The translations under genes and the position numbers were made by a program. A stretch of 32,826 bases of DNA from Deltaproteobacteria bacterium (GTDB lineage: Bacteria; Desulfobacterota; Desulfobaccia; Desulfobaccales; 0-14-0-80-60-11), in NCBI GenBank assembly GCA_016875015.1, contig VGSJ01000027.1, forward strand, positions 1-32,826. Direction: 5' to 3'. Positions 1 to 7,189 of this stretch are shown piece by piece (position 1 is the stretch's first letter; each line of letters starts with the position of its first letter). The notes under the pieces were generated by a model, which did not search any database, was not told the DNA's origin, and worked only from the letters and a program-made list of their open reading frames with translations.

Positions 1-32
1 TATGGTTAATAGACCCGGCGACATCACCTACT

Positions 33-61
33 CCCTCTCCCCCCGCTTCGGGGGGAGAGGG
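33..61. repeat. Dispersed-repeat-like perfect hairpin
   Basis: A 12-bp perfect inverted repeat, CCCTCTCCCCCC (33-44) and GGGGGGAGAGGG (50-61), has a 5-nt loop and is followed by a GGTTGGGGTGAGGGG tail. This pattern is a familiar intergenic repeat in GC-rich bacterial genomes (from memory; not searched). It lies upstream of the metal-efflux promoter and could also end transcription coming from the left, although no T-run follows the stem. Confidence 0.65.
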
Positions 62-167
62 TTGGGGTGAGGGGGGCTGAACAACCGCATGCAATTTCCT
101 AACCGGACAGTGCTGGGCAGTGTCAAGAAACGGCAGTGCAAAACGTTTGTCGGAACCCCAAAAATGC

Positions 168-196
168 TTGACAGAGGCTAATGGCAAGCTTATAAA
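168..196 (+). promoter_or_regulatory. Sigma-70 promoter of the metal-efflux operon
   Basis: A consensus TTGACA (168-173) is separated by exactly 17 nt from TATAAA (191-196). Transcription would start at about 202-204, right at the ATG of the small Cys/His-rich protein at 203, so the message would be leaderless or start at an internal ATG (236). The 17-nt spacer argues against a MerR/CueR-type promoter, which typically has 19-20 nt. No metal-sensor operator was recognised. Confidence 0.7.
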
Positions 197-202
197 CACA
201 CG

Positions 203-487
203 ATGAGATTAGTGAGAGGCTCGTGCAGGTTGGGGATGGCGTTGGTGGTCTTATTTCTCCTGTCGGCGTTCATGTTGACGGGGGTTAACCACTGCCATGC
301 CGATGTCCATAACTGCGCGGGGGATTGCGCCCACAGCGAGTGCTGCGGCGGCCACTCGATGCCTCTCCTGTCCGCGGCTAAGGCCGTCCCGATAGTCAGA
401 CACTACTTCTCACCCTATCATGCCATCGAAGAGCAACCTGCACCGAGAATCTTTGCCTCCAGCATTTTCCGTCCCCCCCGGGCCTAG
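203..487 (+). CDS. Small exported Cys/His-rich protein ahead of metal efflux genes
   Basis: This 94-residue protein has a basic N-terminus and a hydrophobic stretch (about residues 11-27) that looks like a signal peptide or anchor. A Cys/His-rich segment follows (about 30-51, pattern HCHAD..HNCAGDCAHSECCGGH), suggesting periplasmic metal binding. The end, IFRPPRA, resembles the C-termini of small proteins that often precede heavy-metal RND operons (recollection of family habit, not checked). It lies 71 bp upstream of the TolC-family gene, same strand, and its start coincides with the predicted transcription start. ATG 236 (residue 12) is an alternative start that leaves a 33-nt leader and keeps the hydrophobic segment. 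Function is not established; a metal chaperone or sensor accessory is a guess. Confidence 0.6.
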   Translation: MRLVRGSCRLGMALVVLFLLSAFMLTGVNHCHADVHNCAGDCAHSECCGGHSMPLLSAAKAVPIVRHYFSPYHAIEEQPAPRIFASSIFRPPRA

Positions 488-561
488 CCCCTTTCATCCC
501 CTTTAATCTGTAGTTCGGCAATTAATTTCTGTAGTCACGCGCGTGGCAACGGAGGTGTGTG

Positions 562-1800
562 GTGAACCTCAAGTGGATTGCGGTGGGGGTGGTCCTTGGC
601 TTGGCCCCCCTATGGTCCGGCGGAGCTCTGGCCGGACTCCGGGCCTATTCTCTCCCGGAACTGGAAGAGATGGCCTTGAAAACGCATCCGGCTTTGCAAG
701 TCGCCGGGGCGGAGATCAAGAAGAGTGAAGCGGAGTTGCGTATCGCCCGCCAGTACCCCAACCCGGAAGCGGAAGGAGAGGTGAGCCGCCAAAAGGGCCT
801 GGAAACCGGCGCCTATGTTACGGGCTACAGCCTGTCGCTCTCCCAGACCATCGAGTGGCCGGGACGCCGGGGGAAAAGGCAGGAGTCAGCCCGGTTCGGC
901 ATTGATGCGGTTAACCAGAAGTTAACCCAGGAACAGATCAACGTACGCGCCCGGTGCCGGGAATTCTTTTACCGGGTGCTGGCCGGCGAGCACTTGGTGA
1001 AGATTGCCGCGGAAAATCTTGAGTCGGCCAAAAAACTTTTGGATATCGCCGAAAAAAGAGTCCGCCTGGGAGAAAGCCGGCCCCTTGAGCTGGTCAAGGC
1101 CCGGGTGGAGTTTTTTTCCCTGGAAAGGGAATATGACAAGGCCAAAACCACCCTGGCCGGAGACCGGCAGGTCTTGCGGCAATTCCTGGGCGCCGCCTTG
1201 CCCGCCGATTTCGCCCTGTCCGGCGAAGGCGAAGTTATTGACACGGTCGCACCTCTGAAGCGTTGGCAGGAAGCGGCCTTTGCCTCGCATCCGTTGCTGG
1301 CGGCCCAGGAAGCCCAGGTCCGCCAGGCGGAGAGCACCCTGGGGGCGGAGCGCCAGGCCTGGGCGCCGGATGTGACGGTGAAGGTGTTCCATACCCGGGA
1401 TGTGGACCTCAGGGCCACCGGCGGCGGTCTCAGCATCCCCCTCCCCTTATGGAACCGCAAGGAAGGCGAAGTAGCCAAGGCCGCCGCCGCCAAAAGCCAG
1501 GCCGACTCCGAACTCCGGCTGCTCAAACAAGACCTGGAAACCAAGTTGGCCGCCCAATACAGCCTCTATGAAACGGCCCGCCGGCAGGTGGAGTCCTTCC
1601 AGACCGCTATCCTTAAAGAGGCGGCGGAATCTCTCCGGGTGGCCCAGTTCAGCTATGAGCACGGCGAAACCAGCCTGCTGGAACTCCTGGATTCCCGCCG
1701 GGTTTATCGGGGGACGGAACAAGACTACTACAGGGCCCTGTTGGATTACCGCCTGGCTCGGGCGGAACTCTGGCGATTGGCCGGTGGAGGTGTCAAGTGA
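562..1800 (+). CDS. TolC-family outer-membrane efflux protein (CusC/CzcC-like)
   Basis: This is the outer-membrane channel of a tripartite heavy-metal efflux pump. The 412-residue protein has a signal peptide (about residues 1-25, ending near GGALA). It then has the two helical OEP repeats typical of the family: YSLPELEEMALKTHPAL near the start, ASHPLLAAQEAQVRQAE at mid-protein, and a late segment ending YRALLDYRLARAELWRL. Length matches CzcC/CusC. There is no lipobox cysteine, unlike E. coli CusC. Two adjacent GTG codons are possible starts (559 and 562); 562 is preferred because GGAGG (551-555) then has a 6-nt spacer. The stop overlaps the start of the adaptor gene, so the two are translationally coupled. 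The metal handled cannot be read from this subunit. Confidence 0.88.
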   Translation: MNLKWIAVGVVLGLAPLWSGGALAGLRAYSLPELEEMALKTHPALQVAGAEIKKSEAELRIARQYPNPEAEGEVSRQKGLETGAYVTGYSLSLSQTIEWPGRRGKRQESARFGIDAVNQKLTQEQINVRARCREFFYRVLAGEHLVKIAAENLESAKKLLDIAEKRVRLGESRPLELVKARVEFFSLEREYDKAKTTLAGDRQVLRQFLGAALPADFALSGEGEVIDTVAPLKRWQEAAFASHPLLAAQEAQVRQAESTLGAERQAWAPDVTVKVFHTRDVDLRATGGGLSIPLPLWNRKEGEVAKAAAAKSQADSELRLLKQDLETKLAAQYSLYETARRQVESFQTAILKEAAESLRVAQFSYEHGETSLLELLDSRRVYRGTEQDYYRALLDYRLARAELWRLAGGGVK

Positions 1801-3125
1801 TGCGGATGCGGTTGACCAAGACCCGGTGGCTGGTGATTATTCTGGCCACTCTGAGTGCGGCGGGCCTCCTGGGGCGGTGGTATGTACACGAGCGGCACGA
1901 GCACGATCAACATGCTGGTCACGACCATGCCCAGCATGCTGACAAAAAAGAACCCGCGGCGGCGCCGGCTAAAATCGAGACGGCCCCCGCTGATCACGAC
2001 CATTCCAAACATACTGGAACAAAAGAACCCGAGGCGCCGGTGCCGGGCCAGGTGAAGCTGACCCCGGAGGCGGTGCAGCAGGCTAAAATTGAGACGGCCC
2101 CGGTGGTTCTCGGTCCCCTGAATAATCGGGCGTTATTTACCGGGGAGCTGGTCTTCAACGAAGAGCGCCTGGCTAAAATCCACTCCCGGGTGCCGGGACG
2201 GGTGGTGCAGATCGTCGCGGACTACGGGCAAATGGTGAAGCCGGGGGAGGTTCTGGCGATCATCGACAGCGTTGAACTGGGCCAGGCCCAGATGGGCTCC
2301 CGGCAAGCCGCGGCTAAATTTAACGCCGCCCAAAAGGCCCATGACCGGGCCCGCCAGCTTTATGAGGGCAAGGCCATCAGCCGGGCCGAACTCCAGGAGC
2401 GCCAGGCCCGGCTGGAAGTGGAGCGGGCCGATCTGGATTATGCCCAAAACCGCCTCCGCCTCCTGGGGGCCGGCGGCATTGCTCCCGCCTCTTTGCCGAA
2501 AGGCGCCCGGTCCGGCGCGATCTTCGCCCTGCGCTCACCCATCGCCGGCCGGGTGGTGGACCGTAAAGTCACCCCCGGCCTGGTAGTCAAGGAAGACGAA
2601 GAGCTCTTCACCGTGGCCGATACCTCCGCCCTGTGGTGCTTCGTCCAAATCCCCGAGAAGGATCTGCCTTTAGTGAACGCCGGTTCCCAGGCGATTATAA
2701 CCGTCAGCTCCTTGTCCCGGGAGGAATTTCCGGGCGCCGTGGATTACCTGGCCGACATGGTGGACAAGGCCACTCGCACCGTCCGGGCCCGGGTGCGGGT
2801 GGATAATCCCGGCAACCGCCTCAAGGCCGGCATGTTCGCCAATATCGCCGTTCGGGTGGGCCAGCGCACCGTCCTGAGCGTGCCGGAAACCGCAGTCCTT
2901 TCCGCCAACGGCGAGCTCTTTGTCTTCGTGGAAATGGCTCCCGGCATCTACCAGAAGCATCTTGTCAAGACCGGAGTAAAAGGTGGGGGCCGGGTGGAAG
3001 TGCTGGAGGGTCTGGACGCGGATGAGCCGGTGGTGGTGCAGGGAGGCTTCACCCTGAAATCCGAGGTGGAAAAGGGCGCCTTCCAGGGCTGCGGCCTCGG
3101 CGGGGGGCATGGACATGCCCATTAA
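1800..3125 (+). CDS. RND efflux periplasmic adaptor (CusB/CzcB-like) with His-rich ends
   Basis: This is the membrane-fusion protein linking the inner-membrane RND pump to the TolC channel. The 441-residue protein starts with one membrane-anchoring segment (about 8-25) and a His/Asp-rich stretch (about 28-70, e.g. HERHEHDQHAGHDHAQHA, then DHDHSKH) likely to bind metal. A beta-barrel/lipoyl/hairpin core follows (ARIHSRVPGR-like lipoyl half, coiled hairpin with QLYEGKAISRAELQERQARL, second lipoyl half SPIAGRVVDRKVTPG) and then the membrane-proximal domain. The C-terminus ends GGGHGHAH. ATG 1800 overlaps the upstream stop by one base (TGATG); GTG 1797 is equally possible, both served by GGAGG at 1786-1790. 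His at both ends suggests the adaptor captures metal ions in the periplasm (inference). Confidence 0.9.
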   Translation: MRMRLTKTRWLVIILATLSAAGLLGRWYVHERHEHDQHAGHDHAQHADKKEPAAAPAKIETAPADHDHSKHTGTKEPEAPVPGQVKLTPEAVQQAKIETAPVVLGPLNNRALFTGELVFNEERLAKIHSRVPGRVVQIVADYGQMVKPGEVLAIIDSVELGQAQMGSRQAAAKFNAAQKAHDRARQLYEGKAISRAELQERQARLEVERADLDYAQNRLRLLGAGGIAPASLPKGARSGAIFALRSPIAGRVVDRKVTPGLVVKEDEELFTVADTSALWCFVQIPEKDLPLVNAGSQAIITVSSLSREEFPGAVDYLADMVDKATRTVRARVRVDNPGNRLKAGMFANIAVRVGQRTVLSVPETAVLSANGELFVFVEMAPGIYQKHLVKTGVKGGGRVEVLEGLDADEPVVVQGGFTLKSEVEKGAFQGCGLGGGHGHAH

Positions 3126-3148
3126 TGCAGGTTGCGAGGAGGCTGAAG

Positions 3149-6100
3149 ATGATTGATCGGGTTATTCAAAGCTGCCTGCGGCATCGCCTCATGGTCCTCA
3201 TTGCCCTGGCGGGACTGGTTTTCTATGGGGTTTATGCGTCCCTTAAGCTCCAGGTGGACGCCTTCCCGGACGTCACCAACGTCCAGGTGCAGGTCTATAC
3301 TACCTGGCCCGGCATGTCCCCCGAAGAAGTGGAACAGCAGGTCACCTTCCCCATTGAAGTGCAGATGGCGGGGCTGCCCGACATGGTGGAACTCCGCTCG
3401 GTGTCCCGGTTCGGGGTGTCCCTGATCACCGTGGTCTTCGCGGACCAGGTGGACCTGTATTTTGCCCGGCAACTGGTGTTGGAGCGCCTCATCGCCGCCA
3501 AGGAGAAAGTGCCTAAGGGAGTGGAGCCCGTCCTGGGGCCCATCGCCACGGGTTTGAGCGAAATCTACCAGTACACCCTGGAAGAGGAGAACGCACCGCC
3601 GCTGGCCGCACCCGGCCCGGAGACCGCCCGCCTCATGCGCCTGCGCACCATCCAGGACGCCATTGTCCGGCCTTTTTTGAAAACCGTGCCCGGCGTCACC
3701 GACATCAACTCCTTCGGCGGCTACGTCAAGCAATACCAGGTGCAGGTGGACCCTGACCGGCTGCGGAAATTCGATCTCAGCCTGAAGCAGGTCTTCAGCG
3801 CCCTGGCCTCCAGCAATGCCAATGCCGGCGGCAACGTCCTGGAGAAGGGGAGCGAGCAGGCCCTGGTAAGGGGCCTCGGCCTGATGCAATCCATCCAGGA
3901 CATTGAAGCGGTGGTGCTGAAAACAGTGAACGGCACTCCGGTGCTGGTCAAGGACGTGGCCACGGTGGTTGAAGGTCCGGCCAGCCGCTGGGGCGCGGTC
4001 CTTTCGAACGGCAAACGGGAAGCCGTGGCCGGCATCGTCTTGATGATCCGGGGCGGTAGCGGCCGGGAGGTGGTGACTGCGGTCAAGGAAAAGGTCGCCC
4101 AATTGAACGCCGGCGGCATCCTCCCCAAGGGGGTGACGCTCAAGGCCTTCTATGACCGCACCGGCCTGGTCCGGGACTGCATCAACACCGTCAGCCGGGC
4201 CATCGCCGAGGGCGTCCTCCTGGTGATCCTGGTGGTTTACCTGTTCCTGCGCAGCTTCCGAGGGGCGCTGGTCATCGCCTTAACTCTGCCTTTGGTGGCC
4301 CTGGCCACCTTCATCACCATGCGGCAGGTAGATTTGTCCGCCAACCTCATGTCCTTGGGGGGGCTGGCCATTTCCATCGGCATGATTGTGGACAGCGCCA
4401 TCATCCAGGTGGAAAACGTTATGCATCACTTAGGGGAGATGAAGCCTGGGCAGAATTTCCGCCGAACGGTGCTCAACGCCGTCCTGGAGGTGCGGAAACC
4501 CAGCCTCTTCGGAGAGCTGATCATCGCCTTGACCTTTCTCCCCATCATGACCCTGCAAGGCATGGAGGGGAAAATGTTCGCGCCCCTGGCCTTCACCGTG
4601 GTCATCGCGCTCTTGGCCTCCCTGGTGCTTTCCATCGTCGCGATCCCATCCCTGTGCTCATATGTGCTCAAGCCGGCGCCGGAGCGCGTCAGCGTCCTGG
4701 TGCGGGCGGCCCAGCGGGTTTACCGTCCGGTTCTGGCCCTGGCCCTGGAAAACCGCAAGACCGTGCTCCTGGGCGCCGGGGGCTTTCTGGCGCTGTCTTT
4801 GGCCGCCGTCCCCTTTCTGGGCACCGAGTTCATCCCTCGAATGGATGAGGGCTATATCACCAATATCACGATCCGTTTGCCGTCGGTCTCCCTGTCCCAG
4901 TCGGTGGAGATGGAGCGCCAGATGCAGCAGGCCCTCTTGAAATTTCCCGAAGTGGAGTCCGTGGTCTCCAAGATCGGCGCCGCGGAGATCGCCACCGAAT
5001 CTCACGGGGTGGAATCCAGCGAGCCCATCGTGGTCCTCAAGCCCCGGAGTCAGTGGCGCACCGCCCGCACCATCGAGGAGTTGATTGCCAAGATGCGGGT
5101 GGAACTGGAGAAGATTCCCGGGGTCGCCTACAACTTCTCCCAGCCCATCGCCCACCGGGTGGACCACCTGGTTTCCGGGGTCAAATCCCAGGTGGGGGTG
5201 AAGATCTTCGGGGATGATATGAACCTGCTCCGGGCCAAGGCCGAAGAGGCGGCCGCGCTCCTGCGGACGGTGCCCGGGGTCACCGACCTCCGGGCCGAGC
5301 AGGTGGCCGGCATGCCGAATCTCAACCTCAAGATCGACCGGGCCAGGCTGTCCCGCTACGGCCTCACCGTGGCCGACGTCCAGGAGGTCATTGAAACCGC
5401 GGTGGGCGGCAAGGCGGCCACGGAGATCATCGAGGGCCAGATGCGCGTTGAGGTGGTGGTGCGCTTCCCGGAAGCGCGGCGCAACAGCGCTGAGGCCATC
5501 GGCAACATCCTGGTGACGACTCCGGGGGGAGGGTCCGTGCCCCTAACGGAGTTGGCCGAGATCATCGAGACCGAAGGGCCGGTGCAGATCAGCCGGGACA
5601 ATGCCCGCCGCCGCATCGTGGTGGAGTTCAACATCAAGGGCCGGGATACCGGCAGCGTGGTGGCCGACGGCCAGCGGTTGCTGTCGTCCCGCCTGGCCCT
5701 GCCGCCGGGCTATTACGCCACCTGGGGCGGCACCTTCGAGAACCAGGAACGGGCCATGCAGCGCCTCCTGCTCATCGTGCCCGTCACCCTGGCCCTGGTG
5801 TATCTCATGCTCTTCCTGACCTTCGGGTCGCTCCGCTACGCCAGCCTCATCATGCTCAATCTGCCCCTGGCCTTGATAGGCGGCATTCTGGGACTCTTAT
5901 TCACCGGCCTCTATCTGAGCGTCCCCGCCGCGGTGGGCTTCATCGCCCTCTTCGGGGTGGCGGTGCTCAACGGCGTGGTGCTGGTCTCCCAGATCAACCA
6001 ACTCCGGGAAACCGGCCGCTCCGTGGATGAATCGGTGCGCCAGGGCTGCGAGCGGCGCCTCCGGCCTGTGCTCATGACCGCCCTGGTGGCCATCCTCGGT

Positions 6101-6256
6101 CTCACCCCGCTCCTGTTTGCCAGCGGGCCGGGCTCCGAAGTGCAGCGGCCCCTGGCGGTGGTAGTGGTCGGCGGTCTGTTTACCGCCACCCTGCTCACCC
6201 TGGTGGTCCTGCCGGTGCTCTACCAATGGTTCGCCGAGCCGGAGACGGAATCATGA
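3149..6256 (+). CDS. Heavy-metal RND efflux pump (CusA/CzcA family)
   Basis: This proton-driven inner-membrane pump exports metal cations through the adaptor and TolC channel. The 1035-residue protein has the full family layout: N-terminal TM1, a large periplasmic porter domain, TM2-6, a second periplasmic loop and TM7-12. The TM4 proton-relay region reads SIGMIVDSAIIQVEN. It keeps the Asp and Glu equivalent to CzcA D408/E415 but lacks the first Asp of the CzcA DFG motif, which is closer to CusA. However, where E. coli CusA has a Met in a loop of the form RIDMLSTG, this protein has RVDHLVSG, so Cu/Ag specificity is uncertain. An in-frame ATG at 3125 overlaps the adaptor stop, but ATG 3149 has a proper GAGGAGG (3136-3142) and gives the family-typical start MIDRVIQ. 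Confidence 0.92.
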   Translation: MIDRVIQSCLRHRLMVLIALAGLVFYGVYASLKLQVDAFPDVTNVQVQVYTTWPGMSPEEVEQQVTFPIEVQMAGLPDMVELRSVSRFGVSLITVVFADQVDLYFARQLVLERLIAAKEKVPKGVEPVLGPIATGLSEIYQYTLEEENAPPLAAPGPETARLMRLRTIQDAIVRPFLKTVPGVTDINSFGGYVKQYQVQVDPDRLRKFDLSLKQVFSALASSNANAGGNVLEKGSEQALVRGLGLMQSIQDIEAVVLKTVNGTPVLVKDVATVVEGPASRWGAVLSNGKREAVAGIVLMIRGGSGREVVTAVKEKVAQLNAGGILPKGVTLKAFYDRTGLVRDCINTVSRAIAEGVLLVILVVYLFLRSFRGALVIALTLPLVALATFITMRQVDLSANLMSLGGLAISIGMIVDSAIIQVENVMHHLGEMKPGQNFRRTVLNAVLEVRKPSLFGELIIALTFLPIMTLQGMEGKMFAPLAFTVVIALLASLVLSIVAIPSLCSYVLKPAPERVSVLVRAAQRVYRPVLALALENRKTVLLGAGGFLALSLAAVPFLGTEFIPRMDEGYITNITIRLPSVSLSQSVEMERQMQQALLKFPEVESVVSKIGAAEIATESHGVESSEPIVVLKPRSQWRTARTIEELIAKMRVELEKIPGVAYNFSQPIAHRVDHLVSGVKSQVGVKIFGDDMNLLRAKAEEAAALLRTVPGVTDLRAEQVAGMPNLNLKIDRARLSRYGLTVADVQEVIETAVGGKAATEIIEGQMRVEVVVRFPEARRNSAEAIGNILVTTPGGGSVPLTELAEIIETEGPVQISRDNARRRIVVEFNIKGRDTGSVVADGQRLLSSRLALPPGYYATWGGTFENQERAMQRLLLIVPVTLALVYLMLFLTFGSLRYASLIMLNLPLALIGGILGLLFTGLYLSVPAAVGFIALFGVAVLNGVVLVSQINQLRETGRSVDESVRQGCERRLRPVLMTALVAILGLTPLLFASGPGSEVQRPLAVVVVGGLFTATLLTLVVLPVLYQWFAEPETES

Positions 6257-6325
6257 AGGAAAATCCGGAGTAGGACCTGTGAGGAATAAGAAACACCGAC
6301 ATTTTGCCGTAAAGGGAGAAATGCC

Positions 6326-6916
6326 ATGAAGAAATTAATGCACCCGGCTCTTTTGCTTGCTGTCGTTGTCCTGGCGGCCAACTGCGGCACGGCCCGGGAA
6401 CAGATTCGGACTCAATCCAAAACCTTGTGTGAGGGGATTTTTTGCGAGGTGACCACCTCCGACGGGCCGCCCCCTGGATATGCCGATGTGGTCATCAAGG
6501 CTTCCCTGAAAACCCATTTGCCGGGAGAAGGCGCCTTGTTGGAGTCCGGGAGTTCTCCCCATGGCGGGCCTTTTTACCACTTCACGGTGAATGTTGACGG
6601 CCAGGCGGTCACCTGGAAGGTCCCCGGCCAACGGGAGAACCTCCCGGTGGTGAAAGACCGGGATTCCCAAGATGAGGGCGACGGCATGAGGTATGCGCTG
6701 GGAAAGAAAATCCGGCTGCGGGCCGGAACCCATCAGATATTTCTTGGCGTCCGGGAAAAAAACACTGCCAAAACCGTGATCGTCAACTTGCGGGAGGGCG
6801 CGTCATCTACCCTAGAATTCAGGCCCATCTATCCAAGATATAAATGGGGCCACCCGGCTTTCCGACTGGGATTTCTGGGGTTTAGCGTATGGTTAGACCA
6901 TACCTCCATCAATTGA
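6326..6916 (+). CDS. Probable lipoprotein of unknown function
   Basis: This 196-residue protein begins with a basic residue pair and a hydrophobic segment ending VLAANCG. It resembles a lipobox but has Asn at -1 to Cys20, which is unusual though tolerated in some lipoproteins. The mature part contains two further Cys (LCEGIFCEV), a predicted beta-rich region and a GTHQIFLGVREK segment that recalls a small Ig-like or carbohydrate-type fold. I do not recognise the family. AGGGAG lies about 8 nt before ATG 6326. It sits 70 bp after the RND pump on the same strand with no visible terminator between, so it may be the last gene of that operon, but nothing in it looks metal-binding. Envelope location is likely; function is unknown. 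Confidence 0.6.
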   Translation: MKKLMHPALLLAVVVLAANCGTAREQIRTQSKTLCEGIFCEVTTSDGPPPGYADVVIKASLKTHLPGEGALLESGSSPHGGPFYHFTVNVDGQAVTWKVPGQRENLPVVKDRDSQDEGDGMRYALGKKIRLRAGTHQIFLGVREKNTAKTVIVNLREGASSTLEFRPIYPRYKWGHPAFRLGFLGFSVWLDHTSIN

Positions 6917-7053
6917 TTCCTTGGTTAATGTTAGGGGGTGCCGGATATTTCCTGATGGAACAGGCGTCTAGCCTGGATGGTACTGGAAACCTCAAGATGG
7001 TGTGGCTTATGAACCTGAGTTGCCGGCCAGGATCTAAACTGGCGGTCTTTTAG
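6889..7053 (+). CDS. Possible 54-residue membrane peptide
   Basis: An ATG at 6889 opens a 54-codon frame that overlaps the last 28 bases of the 6326 gene in another frame and ends at TAG 7051. Residues about 8-23 (LIPWLMLGGAGYFLM) could span the membrane. There is no clear ribosome binding site and the tail is low in character. It is listed because it covers much of an otherwise empty gap; it may be chance. Confidence 0.15.
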   Translation: MVRPYLHQLIPWLMLGGAGYFLMEQASSLDGTGNLKMVWLMNLSCRPGSKLAVF

Positions 7054-7189
7054 GGGAGCTTCGGCGGACCTAATCGAACCCCGTTATTCTTCTTCTCCTG
7101 AACATCCCCTTTCCATGGTCAACTGCTCAATATCCATTTGATTTCAATTAGTTGATTTTTTCTGGGACAATGACATAATGGGCAAATAA

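Noticed and set aside
3125-3148. RND pump starting at ATG 3125
   Set aside because: That ATG overlaps the adaptor stop without a suitable ribosome site, whereas ATG 3149 has GAGGAGG and gives the conserved N-terminus.
3122-4102. 326-codon minus-strand frame within the RND pump gene
   Set aside because: Composition (His, Gln, Gly) and lack of motifs mark it as an antisense shadow of the pump.
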